64,000 bases of DNA from Amycolatopsis jejuensis (GTDB taxonomy: Bacteria; Actinomycetota; Actinomycetes; Mycobacteriales; Pseudonocardiaceae). The stretch is taken from the NCBI RefSeq assembly GCF_000717335.1, contig NZ_JNYZ01000009.1, positions 62,001-126,000 on the forward strand. Direction: 5' to 3'. Shown here in pieces: positions 46,339-54,492 of the stretch. The position numbers and the translations under genes are program-made. Position 1 is the first letter of the stretch, and the number at the start of each line of letters is the position of its first letter. The notes under the pieces were generated by a model. That model was given only the letters and a program-made list of their open reading frames with translations, had not been told where the DNA came from and searched no databases.

Positions 46339-46970
46339 CGGCGTTCGAGGACCTCCTGGCCCGTGCCGAAGGACTGGCCAAACCGCGGGAACGGCACGTG
46401 CTCGGCATCATCGGCGCGCCCGCGTCCGGCAAGACCACGCTGGCCTGGGCGATCGCCAACGCGCTCGGCTCGCGCGCCGCGGTCGTCGGGATGGACGGGT
46501 TCCACCTGGCACAGGTCGAGCTGCAGCGGCTCGGGCGCACCGACCGCAAGGGCGCGCCGGACACGTTCGACGCCGCCGGGTACGTGCACCTCATCCGGCG
46601 GCTCGCCGAGGGCCGCGAGACGGTGTACGCGCCGGAATTCCGCCGCGAGATCGAGGAACCGATCGCCGGTGCGGTGCCGGTGGCGCCGGAGGTGCAGCTC
46701 GTCATCACCGAGGGCAACTACCTGCTGGTGCCGGACGATCCGTGGAGCGGCGTCCGGCAGTACCTCACCGAGGCCTGGTACCTCGCGCCGGACGAGCCGG
46801 AGCGCATCGAACGGCTGGTTTCCCGGCATCGCCGCTACGGACGGTCACTCGTCGAGGCCCGGCAGCGCGCGCTCGGCTCCGACCAGCGCAACGCCGACCT
46901 CATCGAAAGCACCCGCGACCGCGCCGACCTGGTGCTGGAGAACCTGCCACTGCAGAACTTCGCGCTGTGA
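46335..46970 (+). CDS. P-loop kinase of the FrcK/uridine-kinase-like type
   Basis: 211 residues, ATG overlapping the PfkB stop. Walker A is GAPASGKTT, with a DGFHL motif like the one in pantothenate/uridine kinases and the lid-like Arg-rich segment (RHRRYGRSLVEARQRALGSDQRNADL). Proteins of this group near FrcBCA-type transporters include the FrcK sugar kinase of rhizobia. A sugar kinase role is therefore inferred, but a nucleoside or other substrate is possible. It adds a second, unrelated kinase to the operon. Confidence 0.85.
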   Translation: MTAFEDLLARAEGLAKPRERHVLGIIGAPASGKTTLAWAIANALGSRAAVVGMDGFHLAQVELQRLGRTDRKGAPDTFDAAGYVHLIRRLAEGRETVYAPEFRREIEEPIAGAVPVAPEVQLVITEGNYLLVPDDPWSGVRQYLTEAWYLAPDEPERIERLVSRHRRYGRSLVEARQRALGSDQRNADLIESTRDRADLVLENLPLQNFAL

Positions 46971-47713
46971 CCGGAGTTCTCGTCGTCACCGGGGGTAGCC
47001 GCGGGATCGGCGCTGCGGTCTGCGAGCTTGCTGCCACCCGCGGTTACGACGTGGTGGTCAACTACTCCGGCGATCCCGCACCGGCTGAGGAGGTCGCTGC
47101 GCGGGTCCGGGAGCATGGCACGCAAGCGCTTGCGGTCCGCGCGGACGTGTCCGACGAACAGCAGGTAAGCGACCTCTTTGCGGCGGCCGCCGAGCTCGGG
47201 CCGCTCGCCGCTTTGGTCAACAACGCAGCCATCACCGGCAACACTCCCGGCCGCCTCGACGAGCAGAGCGCGGACACCGTGCGGCGCGTACTGGACGTCA
47301 ATGTCGGCGGCGTTTTCCTGTGCTGTCGCGAGGCCGTACGACGGATGTCGACCCGGTACGGCGGGTCCGGCGGGGCGATCGTGAACATCTCGTCCACGGC
47401 CGCGCGGTCCGCGTCGGCCGGGGAATGGGTGCACTACGCGGCGTCGAAAGCGGCGGTGAACACGCTCAGCTTCGGGCTCGCGCAGGAGGTCGCCGACGAG
47501 GGAATCCGGGTCAACGTCGTCGCTCCCGGCCTGGTCGACACGGGATTGCACGCCGCTGCGGGCATGCCGGACCGGACGACCCGGCTCGCTCCCGGCATCC
47601 CGCTGCGCCGTCCAGGGCAGCCGCCGGAAATCGCCGAGGCCGTGCTGTGGCTGTTGTCCCCCGAGGCGTCCTACACGGTGGGCGCGGTGCTGGAGGTCGG
47701 CGGCGGGCGGTGA
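46967..47713 (+). CDS. SDR oxidoreductase of the sugar operon
   Basis: 248 residues from a GTG overlapping the preceding stop (GTGA). The classical SDR motifs are TGGSRGIG, NNAA, Ser in ISSTAA and YAASK. It ends with the family-typical VGAVLEVGGGR. It resembles glucose/3-oxoacyl-type reductases. As the last gene of the transporter operon it may oxidise or reduce the imported sugar or polyol before or after phosphorylation. The substrate is not known. Confidence 0.9.
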   Translation: MTGVLVVTGGSRGIGAAVCELAATRGYDVVVNYSGDPAPAEEVAARVREHGTQALAVRADVSDEQQVSDLFAAAAELGPLAALVNNAAITGNTPGRLDEQSADTVRRVLDVNVGGVFLCCREAVRRMSTRYGGSGGAIVNISSTAARSASAGEWVHYAASKAAVNTLSFGLAQEVADEGIRVNVVAPGLVDTGLHAAAGMPDRTTRLAPGIPLRRPGQPPEIAEAVLWLLSPEASYTVGAVLEVGGGR

Positions 47714-47846
47714 TCGATCCCGGACTGTGGGACGCCCGGAGACGGGCAGATCACGATTGGTGGCGGATGTCGGTGTACTCGTCCGTAGCCGTTGTCATGG
47801 TGTGTCAGGCTGGGTCCGGGGTTTCGAAAGGACGGCCGGAAAAGTC

Positions 47847-48257
47847 ATGCCCAAGCTCACGTCTGTGCACCATCTGGCGCTCACCGTGACCGATGTGGAC
47901 CGCAGTGTTCCGTGGTACGTCCGAGTGCTCGACCTCGAGGAGAGCCACCGTCGCGAGGATCCGGAAACCGGGGTCCGCAAGGTGGTGCTGCGCTCCGCGG
48001 GCGACGGGTTCTCGGTGGTGCTTGTCCAGCATCCGGACACCGAACGACCGCCGTTCGACGAACGCCGCACTGGTCTGGACCATGTGGCGTTCTCGGTGTC
48101 GTCGCGCGCCGAGGTGGCCGAATGGGAACAGCGCCTGCAGGAATACGGCGTGTCCTACCTGCCCGCCGCGGAATCGCAGACGTTCGAAGGTTCGTCGGTG
48201 ATCGTGTTCCGTGACCCGGACGGGATCCAGCTGGAAATCTGGTCGGACCCGGCCTAG
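47847..48257 (+). CDS. VOC (glyoxalase/bleomycin-resistance) family protein
   Basis: 136 residues. Two beta-alpha-beta-beta-beta modules are visible, with His8/His9 at the start, His in GLDHVAFSV and Glu in IQLEIWSDP at the typical metal positions. The family includes glyoxalases, ring-cleaving dioxygenases and antibiotic-binding proteins; no specific activity can be assigned. The ATG follows GAAAGG. Its 3' end overlaps the convergent DedA gene by four bases. Confidence 0.88.
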   Translation: MPKLTSVHHLALTVTDVDRSVPWYVRVLDLEESHRREDPETGVRKVVLRSAGDGFSVVLVQHPDTERPPFDERRTGLDHVAFSVSSRAEVAEWEQRLQEYGVSYLPAAESQTFEGSSVIVFRDPDGIQLEIWSDPA

Positions 48258-48931
48258 GCGTTCGCGTCTTCGGTCTCGTCGACCGGACGGCGCATTTCCT
48301 GGCGGTAGCGCAGCACCCCGTATGCGGTGCCCACCACGAAGAACGCCACGCTCACCCAGAGCGCCGCGGTCTTGACCCACGGAATCGCGTCGAGCAGCCC
48401 GGCGCCGTAGTACCCGAGCAGCACCAGCGTGGGTACCCACAGCAGGCCGCCGGTGGCGGTGGCGAGCAGGAAGCGCCGCGAATCCATCCGCGCGGCACCG
48501 GCGATGAGCGGCGCCAGCGTGCGGATCCACGGGATCCAGCGCGCCGCGACGATGGCGAAGAACCCTCTGCGGTCGAGGAAGTTCTGCGCGCGATCGAGGT
48601 TGTGCCGGTTGAGGATGCGCCCGCCGCGGCGGGCGATGAGCCGCGTGCCGGTGCTGCGGCCGATGTAGTAGCCGACCTGGTTGCCGACCACCGCGATGAC
48701 CAATGCGGCCGCGGACAGCAGCCACGCGTTGAGATCCGACCCGTGCTGGGCGAGCACCACACCAGCGCCGAACAACAGCGAATCACCCGGCAGGAACAGC
48801 CCGACGATCAGCGCGCATTCGATGAACACGAACGACAGCACGATGACCCACACGAGCAGCGGCCCGGCCGTGTCCAGCCAGCTCAGGCCGAGACCCGACG
48901 CCTGAGCAGGCTGGATGCTGTGGAGGTTCAC
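48254..48931 (-). CDS. DedA family membrane protein
   Basis: 225 residues with about five to six helices. The SNARE-associated/DedA motifs are visible: IECALIVGLFLPGDSLLF with the GDS, and AARWIPWIRTLAPLIAGAARM with the conserved Arg and Pro. DedA proteins act in the membrane as lipid flippases, for example of undecaprenyl phosphate. A second DedA protein lies at 60668-61366. It overlaps the convergent VOC gene by four bases. Confidence 0.92.
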   Translation of the reverse strand: MNLHSIQPAQASGLGLSWLDTAGPLLVWVIVLSFVFIECALIVGLFLPGDSLLFGAGVVLAQHGSDLNAWLLSAAALVIAVVGNQVGYYIGRSTGTRLIARRGGRILNRHNLDRAQNFLDRRGFFAIVAARWIPWIRTLAPLIAGAARMDSRRFLLATATGGLLWVPTLVLLGYYGAGLLDAIPWVKTAALWVSVAFFVVGTAYGVLRYRQEMRRPVDETEDANA

Positions 48932-49049
48932 GCGAGGAGCCTACGTGGCCGGAACCGGCCGCAGCACGCAACCATCGAATCCTCCGCCTTCGGTGACTTT
49001 GGGTATTGCCGCCATAAACGGGTTGTTCACCCTTTTCCCCTTGATCAAC

Positions 49050-49087
49050 GAACGGGCCGCCCGGAAAGGTTCCCGGGCGGCCCGTTC
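49050..49087 (-). terminator. Hairpin terminator of the MarR-MFS-YceI operon
   Basis: Perfect 15-base arms GAACGGGCCGCCCGG and CCGGGCGGCCCGTTC flank an 8-base loop, nine bases past the YceI stop on the minus strand. It ends the operon that starts at 53036. Confidence 0.85.
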
Positions 49088-49096
49088 GCGGGTGGG

Positions 49097-49921
49097 TCAG
49101 AACTGTGGCAGAGACTCGCCCTGTACGGCCTCGATGTCCAGCTCCACCTTGACGGTCGTGCCGATCGCGGCGACTCCCGCGCGCACCATCGCGCTGTAAT
49201 TGATCGCGAAATCGTTGCGGTGCAATTGCGTTTCGGCGTGGAACGCGGCACGCACGCCGCCCCACGGGTCCGGACCGTGCCCGGTGTAGCGCAGATCCAG
49301 CACGACGTCCCGGCGTTCACCGTGCAGCGTGAGCACTCCGGCGAGCGCCCAGGTGTCCGTCCCGCGCTGGGACAGGCCGGTGCTTTCGAACGTGATCAGC
49401 GGATACGCGTCGACGTCGAGGAATTCGGCCGAGCGCAGGTGGTCGTCGCGCATCTTGATGCCGCTTTCGATGCTGCCCGCCTTGATTTCGGCGTGCACGC
49501 TCGACCGCTCCACCGGCCGGGCGACGTCGATCCGCCCGGCCAGGTCCGGGAACCGCACCTTGATGCTCGCGATCCCCATGTGCCGCGCCGTGGCGACCAC
49601 CGACGAGTGCATCGGATCGATCGTCCACGGCCCGGCGGGCGGCAGCTCGACCGCACCGTCGACCGGCGCGAGCGCGATGTCACCGAGCAGCCCGGCGCCG
49701 TCGGAACCGATCTGCACAGTGCGAGCCAGCGGCGTGTACCCGGGCGCGGTGATCACCGCGGTGTAGACGCCGGGGGGCAGCGGGTCGGTGACCACTGCCC
49801 CCTTGCCGTCCGTGACCTGCCGCGCGACCTGGCGTCCGTTCAGATCGGTGACCGTGAGCACCGCGTTCTCGACCGGCCAGCCGCCGTTCGAGCGCAGCAG
49901 TGCGCGCAGGCCCCCGCTCAT
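49097..49921 (-). CDS. Carboxypeptidase-regulatory-like domain fused to a YceI lipid-binding domain, no signal peptide
   Basis: 274 residues; the ATG overlaps the MFS stop (ATGA). The first 90 residues are a beta-sandwich module of the same type as the three in the MFS protein (VENAVLTVTDLNGRQVARQV... PPGVYTAVITAPGYTPL). From about 95 a YceI domain follows (PWTIDPMHSSVVATARHMGIASIKVRF... HAEIKAGSIESGIKMRDDHLRSAEFLDVDAYPLITF), the lipocalin-like fold that binds polyisoprenoids or other lipids. Most YceI proteins are exported; this one has no signal peptide, so a cytosolic place next to the exporter's cytosolic tail is implied. The likely task is to hand a lipophilic cargo to the exporter, an inference. 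Confidence 0.85.
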   Translation of the reverse strand: MSGGLRALLRSNGGWPVENAVLTVTDLNGRQVARQVTDGKGAVVTDPLPPGVYTAVITAPGYTPLARTVQIGSDGAGLLGDIALAPVDGAVELPPAGPWTIDPMHSSVVATARHMGIASIKVRFPDLAGRIDVARPVERSSVHAEIKAGSIESGIKMRDDHLRSAEFLDVDAYPLITFESTGLSQRGTDTWALAGVLTLHGERRDVVLDLRYTGHGPDPWGGVRAAFHAETQLHRNDFAINYSAMVRAGVAAIGTTVKVELDIEAVQGESLPQF

Positions 49922-52512
49922 GAGCGGTCGACCAGCTCGTCGAGCGCTTGGTCGTAGCTCAGCCGCACGTCGTGCTGTGCCTCGCCGTCGCTGAGCGTGA
50001 CCTGGCTGGTGGCAGGCGGGTACCCGCTCGCCACGACCGTGTAGGAACCGATCGGCAGGTCACTGACCACGTACCGGCCCTCACTGTCCGTGCGCGCGAC
50101 CGCCGCGACGTTGCCGTTCGCGTCGAGCACCGTGATCCGCGCGTCCGGCACGATCCGGTCCCCCTCGGTCCGCGCGACGCCCTGCAGCAGCACCGCACCG
50201 GCCAGCTCGACGTCGTGCCGCAGGATGCCGCTGTCCGGCACCGTGAGCGTGACCGCGACCGGGCGGTAGTGCGGGCCGCTCGCGACCAGCGTGTACTGCC
50301 CGGCGCCGACGCCGTTGAAGGTGTACACGCCGTCCTCGGCCGTGATGAACGCGCCGTTGACCTCACCGCGCGAGTCGGTGAGCGTGACCGTGGCGTTCGC
50401 CAGCGGGGCCGCCGTCCCGATCGAGCGCACCACGCCGGTGAGCTCGCCCGAGCCGGTGAGCGTGACGTCCAGGTTCGCCGGATGCCCGCCGACCACCACG
50501 CTGGAGGCCTGCGGCTGGTGCCCCGGCGCGGACACGATCAGCACGTACGTACCCGGGCCCTGGGTCGGGATCGAGTAGCTGCCGTCGCCGTTGCCGGTCG
50601 CCCGCGCGACCTGACGGCCCTGCTGGTCGATCAGGGTCAGCGCGGCTGCGCTCACGTGGCTGCCGTCCTGCCTGCGCACGTGCCCGGTGACCGGCAGGCC
50701 ACCTGCTCCGTTCGCCGCGCCCAGGCCGGCGTCGGCCATCGAGTTGGTGATCGGCATGGGCAGTGCGTCGGTGACCGCCTGGGCGTCACCATGGCCGTTG
50801 CTCAATGAGTGCCTTCCTCCGGCTCCGACGAGCACCGGCTCGCGCTCCTCGACGACCGGCTTCTCCGCCGCGACCGGCGTTTCTTCGACGTCGTCCAGCA
50901 ACGCCTCGCCGCCCTCGACCGCGGCCGCCGCCGGGTTCATCCCCGCCAGCGGGATCTCCTTCATGAACAGCAGCACGAGCGTCGCCAGCAGAGCCACCCC
51001 GCCTGCCACGTAGAAGACCGTGGTGATCGACTCGGTGAAGCCGACCAGGATCGGTGTGCGGACCGCTTCCGGCAGCGTCTGGATGATGCTGGTGTTGCTT
51101 TGGAGATTGCCGAGCTGGCCGCCGGCCCCCGGCGGGAGGTTCCCGCCGAACGCCTTGGTGATGTTGCCCGGCAGCACGTTGAACAGAATCGTCAGGAACA
51201 CCGCAACCCCCGCGGTACCACCGATCTGCCGGAAGAACGTGGCCGACGCGGTGGACACACCCATGTCCTTGCGCGGGCCGGCGTTCTGCACCGCGATGAT
51301 CAGCGTCTGCATGCACTGGCCGAGACCGAGGCCGATCAGCAGCGCGGCGACGAGCGGGTGCCACAGCGGCGAGTTGTAGTCCACCTGGGCGAAGAAGAAC
51401 GCGCCCACGGCGATCAGCAGGGTGCCGACGACCGGGAAGACCTTGTAGCGCCCGGTCTTCGAGGTGATCCGGCCGGACACGATCGACGCGGTCATGATGC
51501 CCACCATCAGCGGCAGCATCAGCAGACCCGACTGCGTCGGCGAATAACCCTGCACCACCTGGAGGTACTGCGGGATCATGGTGATCGCACCGAACATCGC
51601 GACCCCCACGATCACGCCGCCGACGATGGCGACGGTGAAGGTGGAGTTCTTGAAGAGCCGCAACGGGATCAGCGCCGCGTCCTTCATCAGTTTCTCGACG
51701 ACGATGAACAGCACGACGCCGAGACCGCCGATGGCGTAACAGATGATGGACTTGGGGTCGCCCCAGCCCCACTTCTGGCCCTGTTCGGCGACGATCAGGA
51801 ACGGCACCACCGCGATCACCATGGTGAGCGCGCCCCACCAGTCGATCTTGTGGTCATGCCTCGTGTGCGGGACGTTCAGCACCTTCGCGACCACGAAGAG
51901 CGCGACGATGCCGATCGGCACGTTGATCAGGAAGACCCAGCGCCAGCCTGCGATGCCGCCGAGCGAGTCGAAGTCGGCGAAGAAGCCGCCGAGCACCGGG
52001 CCGAGCACGGTCGAGAGACCGAACACGGCGAGGAAGTAACCCTGGTAACGGGCGCGTTCGCGCGGTGGGACGACGTCGCCGATGATCGTCATGGCCAGCG
52101 ACATCAGACCGCCGGCGCCGAGCCCCTGCACCGCACGGAACGCGGCGAGCTCGTACATCGACTGCGAGAACGTGGAAGCCAGCGAACCGGCGACGAAAAT
52201 GCCGATCGCGGCGAGGTAGAACGGCTTGCGCCCGTAGATGTCGGACAGCTTGCCGTAGATCGGCGTCGCGATCGTGGACGTGATCAGGTACGCCGTGGTC
52301 GCCCACGCCTGCAGCTCGAAGCCGTGCAGGTCGTTGGCGATCCGGACGATCGAGGTACCCACGATCGTCTGGTCGAGCGCGGCAAGGAACATGCCGCACA
52401 TCAGGCCGCTGATGATCGTGACGATCTGGCGGTGGCTCAGCCCCATGGCGCCGTCGCTTGCGGCGGGCGCTCCCCCTTGGGGCTGAGGTGGTTTTTCAAC
52501 GGTGGACGTCAT
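49918..52512 (-). CDS. DHA2-type MFS exporter with three C-terminal carboxypeptidase-regulatory-like domains
   Basis: 864 residues, ATG overlapping the marR stop. Residues 25-525 form a 14-helix drug exporter with motif A GKLSDIYGRK and motif C LGPVLGGFFA. An acidic, Pro/Ala-rich linker of about 80 residues follows, then three tandem modules of about 85 residues (from about 604, 690 and 776), each ending in DVTL, DVEL or DVRL after a GxYxL/V-x-P/S pattern. A relative at 18159-20018 has one module. The modules are beta-sandwiches that in other proteins bind carbohydrates or form scaffolds. With an even number of helices they face the cytosol. The gene is in an operon with MarR and the YceI fusion. 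Confidence 0.88.
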   Translation of the reverse strand: MTSTVEKPPQPQGGAPAASDGAMGLSHRQIVTIISGLMCGMFLAALDQTIVGTSIVRIANDLHGFELQAWATTAYLITSTIATPIYGKLSDIYGRKPFYLAAIGIFVAGSLASTFSQSMYELAAFRAVQGLGAGGLMSLAMTIIGDVVPPRERARYQGYFLAVFGLSTVLGPVLGGFFADFDSLGGIAGWRWVFLINVPIGIVALFVVAKVLNVPHTRHDHKIDWWGALTMVIAVVPFLIVAEQGQKWGWGDPKSIICYAIGGLGVVLFIVVEKLMKDAALIPLRLFKNSTFTVAIVGGVIVGVAMFGAITMIPQYLQVVQGYSPTQSGLLMLPLMVGIMTASIVSGRITSKTGRYKVFPVVGTLLIAVGAFFFAQVDYNSPLWHPLVAALLIGLGLGQCMQTLIIAVQNAGPRKDMGVSTASATFFRQIGGTAGVAVFLTILFNVLPGNITKAFGGNLPPGAGGQLGNLQSNTSIIQTLPEAVRTPILVGFTESITTVFYVAGGVALLATLVLLFMKEIPLAGMNPAAAAVEGGEALLDDVEETPVAAEKPVVEEREPVLVGAGGRHSLSNGHGDAQAVTDALPMPITNSMADAGLGAANGAGGLPVTGHVRRQDGSHVSAAALTLIDQQGRQVARATGNGDGSYSIPTQGPGTYVLIVSAPGHQPQASSVVVGGHPANLDVTLTGSGELTGVVRSIGTAAPLANATVTLTDSRGEVNGAFITAEDGVYTFNGVGAGQYTLVASGPHYRPVAVTLTVPDSGILRHDVELAGAVLLQGVARTEGDRIVPDARITVLDANGNVAAVARTDSEGRYVVSDLPIGSYTVVASGYPPATSQVTLSDGEAQHDVRLSYDQALDELVDRS

Positions 52513-53036
52513 GCGTTCGAGGCCCCCTTGGCCTGTGACACCCCTCCGGTGTCGGACAGTGACGGATTGTTCGTTTCGATACCTGTGTTGAGCCGCGCGA
52601 GGAGGTGGTTGAGCGTTTCGCGGTCCTCCGGACTCCAGTCGCTCAGCACGTCGGCCATCCAACGGGCCCGCTGCTTGCGGTTCTCGTCGAAGACCCGGAG
52701 CCCCTCGGCGGTCGGGGCGAGCAGGCAGGCGCGGCCGTCTTCGGGGTCGGCCTGTCGTTCGACCAGCCCGTGCTGCACCAGTGAGCTCGACTGCCTGCTG
52801 ATCGTGGAGATCTCGGAGTGCAGGAATTCGGCGAGTTTGCTGGTGCGTTGCGGACCTTCGTGGACGAGGCAGAAGAGGATCGCGTACGCGGCCCTCTCGA
52901 TGCCGTCCGGACCCTGCTTGGCGACCTGGGCCTTCACCTTGGTGAGCAAGCGCATGAACCGGACCAGCTCGTAACTGAGCCGGTCGGCCAGGTCGAGTTC
53001 GGCCTGTGGCCTGACGGTGGAGCTGTTCGGTGCCAT
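52509..53036 (-). CDS. MarR family regulator of the MFS/YceI operon
   Basis: 175 residues. The winged helix is at about 55-125 (RTSKLAEFLHSEISTISRQSSSLVQHGLVERQADPEDGRACLLAPTAEGLRVF), with the DGR wing motif. It is the first gene of the operon and its stop overlaps the exporter start (ATGA). The ATG at 53036 was chosen over upstream starts because the preceding residues are His/Thr-rich and not conserved. It likely represses its operon through the TTG-N7-CAA dyads upstream, which match those before the MarR gene at 17678. Confidence 0.9.
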   Translation of the reverse strand: MAPNSSTVRPQAELDLADRLSYELVRFMRLLTKVKAQVAKQGPDGIERAAYAILFCLVHEGPQRTSKLAEFLHSEISTISRQSSSLVQHGLVERQADPEDGRACLLAPTAEGLRVFDENRKQRARWMADVLSDWSPEDRETLNHLLARLNTGIETNNPSLSDTGGVSQAKGASNA

Positions 53037-53122
53037 GTACGGGTCTTTCGTGTGGTGGTGCGTCGGGGTGGTGCGTCGGGTGTTGCTCTCGCGGTGGATC
53101 GTTGTTTGGCGAGTGCAACTAG

Positions 53123-53210
53123 TTGCCTTAGGCAAGAGTGTGCCCGTCCAGCCGATTCCGCAAGCGCGCGACCCGAGGTTGTGTCACATCACACTTTAGT
53201 TGCCGCATGC
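53123..53210. promoter_or_regulatory. Two TTG-N7-CAA dyads before the second MarR gene
   Basis: TTG CCTTAGG CAA (53123-53135) and TTG CCGCATG CAA (53198-53210) both have AGTTGC on the left, and CAAG on the right. Both match the two dyads at 17607 and 17636 upstream of the other MarR/MFS operon in spacing and flanks. They are the probable MarR operators. Confidence 0.65.
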
Positions 53211-53312
53211 AAGCAGATTTCAACCGGATGGGGTTCGTCCGTTTTCTCCTGATCTAGGGTTTTCGCTGGTCAAGTCGGGAACAGAACGCGCTCGCGCGGC
53301 CTTGAGGTGGGT

Positions 53313-53735
53313 ATGACCGACGACACGGCGCTACTGGACCTCATCGCAGCGGGCCGCCAAGGAGTCCTGGCGACACTCAAACGAGACGGCCGCCCCCAGC
53401 TGTCCACGGTGACCCACCACCTGGACCGCCCCGACCGCCTGCGAGTGTCGATCACAGACACCCGGGCGAAGACGAAGAACATGCGCCGGGATCCGAGGGT
53501 GAGCTACCACGTGGCGTCGCCGAACGGCTGGTCGTACGCAGTGGCGGAAGGCCGGGCCGTGCTGTCGCCGGTAGCGGAGTCGGTGGACGATGCGGCGGTC
53601 GAGGCGCTGGTGGACCTGTACCGGACGGTCGCGGGGGAACATCCGGATTGGACGGAGTTCCGCGAGGCCATGGTGAAGGACCGGAGGTTGCTGCTGACGG
53701 TGGAGATTGATCGGGTGTACGGGTTGGTCCGGTGA
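53313..53735 (+). CDS. PPOX-class F420-dependent oxidoreductase-like protein
   Basis: 140 residues; ATG with GAGGTGGG. The split-barrel fold of flavin/F420 binding proteins is visible (GRQGVLATLKRDGRPQLSTVTHHLD, RVSITDTRAKTKNMRRDPRVSYHV). The TxxRxKxxNxRRDPR pattern is typical of the F420-dependent reductases of actinobacteria that reduce or bind lipophilic substrates. The substrate is unknown. It is transcribed alone and followed by a repeat region. Confidence 0.9.
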   Translation: MTDDTALLDLIAAGRQGVLATLKRDGRPQLSTVTHHLDRPDRLRVSITDTRAKTKNMRRDPRVSYHVASPNGWSYAVAEGRAVLSPVAESVDDAAVEALVDLYRTVAGEHPDWTEFREAMVKDRRLLLTVEIDRVYGLVR

Positions 53736-54492
53736 GTCTCGGGTTTCGCTTGGGTGACTGGTTGGCTTCGGGCTCGCGGTTGGTTGGGGTTGCGCTGGGC
53801 CTGGTCCTGAAGTTCTGACTCCGTTGCCGCGCCGCCCGGTTGGACCTACTCGCGGATCGGTCCGCACCGTTGTTGCCGATTGCCGTTGTTGCCGATTGTG
53901 TGTCGCACCGCCCGGCTCGTGGACCTCCACCCGAGCTGCAGATCAGCCGGGCTTCCTCCTCGCCGACTGCCCTTCCGCACCCTCTGCCCGGCGGTGGCCC
54001 GGACCGTGTTGCGCCCAGCTCGGCGCAAGTTCAACGTCATCCCTGCCGCATTACCTGCCCGGCCACGGCCCACCCCGCACCGCGCTCAGCTCAACCTTGC
54101 CGCCGCCGCGCCACTTGCCCCGCCGTGGCCCACCCTGCGCCGCGCTCAGCTCGGCCCGAGTTCAACCTCGCCCTCGACGCAGCACTTGCCCCGCCGTGGC
54201 CCACCCCGGCCCGCGCCCAGCTCGGCCCGTGCTCAACCTCGCCCTGCCGCACCACCTGCCCGGCGATGGCCTTCTCCGCACCGCGCTCAGCTCAACCTTG
54301 CCGCCGCCGCGCCACTTGCCCCGCCGTGGCCCACCCTGCGCCGCGCCCAGCTCGGCATGAGCTGAACCGCGCCCCGCCGCAGCACTTGCCCGGCCGTGGC
54401 CCCGCCCCACAGCCACCCGGCCCAAGCTGAACCTCGCCCCGCCCCGCGGCGTCAGGTGCCCGGCCATGGCCCGCCCCGCATCCGGCCCATGC
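53736..54492. repeat. Gene-free degenerate repeat region, C-rich, 60-70 bp units
   Basis: GCGCYCAGCTC-type words recur at about 54081, 54141, 54213, 54283 and 54344. One stretch of about 73 bp from 54075 is repeated almost exactly 201 bp later (54276). The strand is very C rich. Frames across it are low-complexity Ala/Pro/Arg. No gene is supported between the PPOX gene and the convergent TetR gene. Confidence 0.75.

Noticed and set aside
53840..54430. Ala/Pro-rich open frames between the PPOX and TetR genes
   Set aside because: They follow the 60-70 bp repeat and have no domain or signal features.
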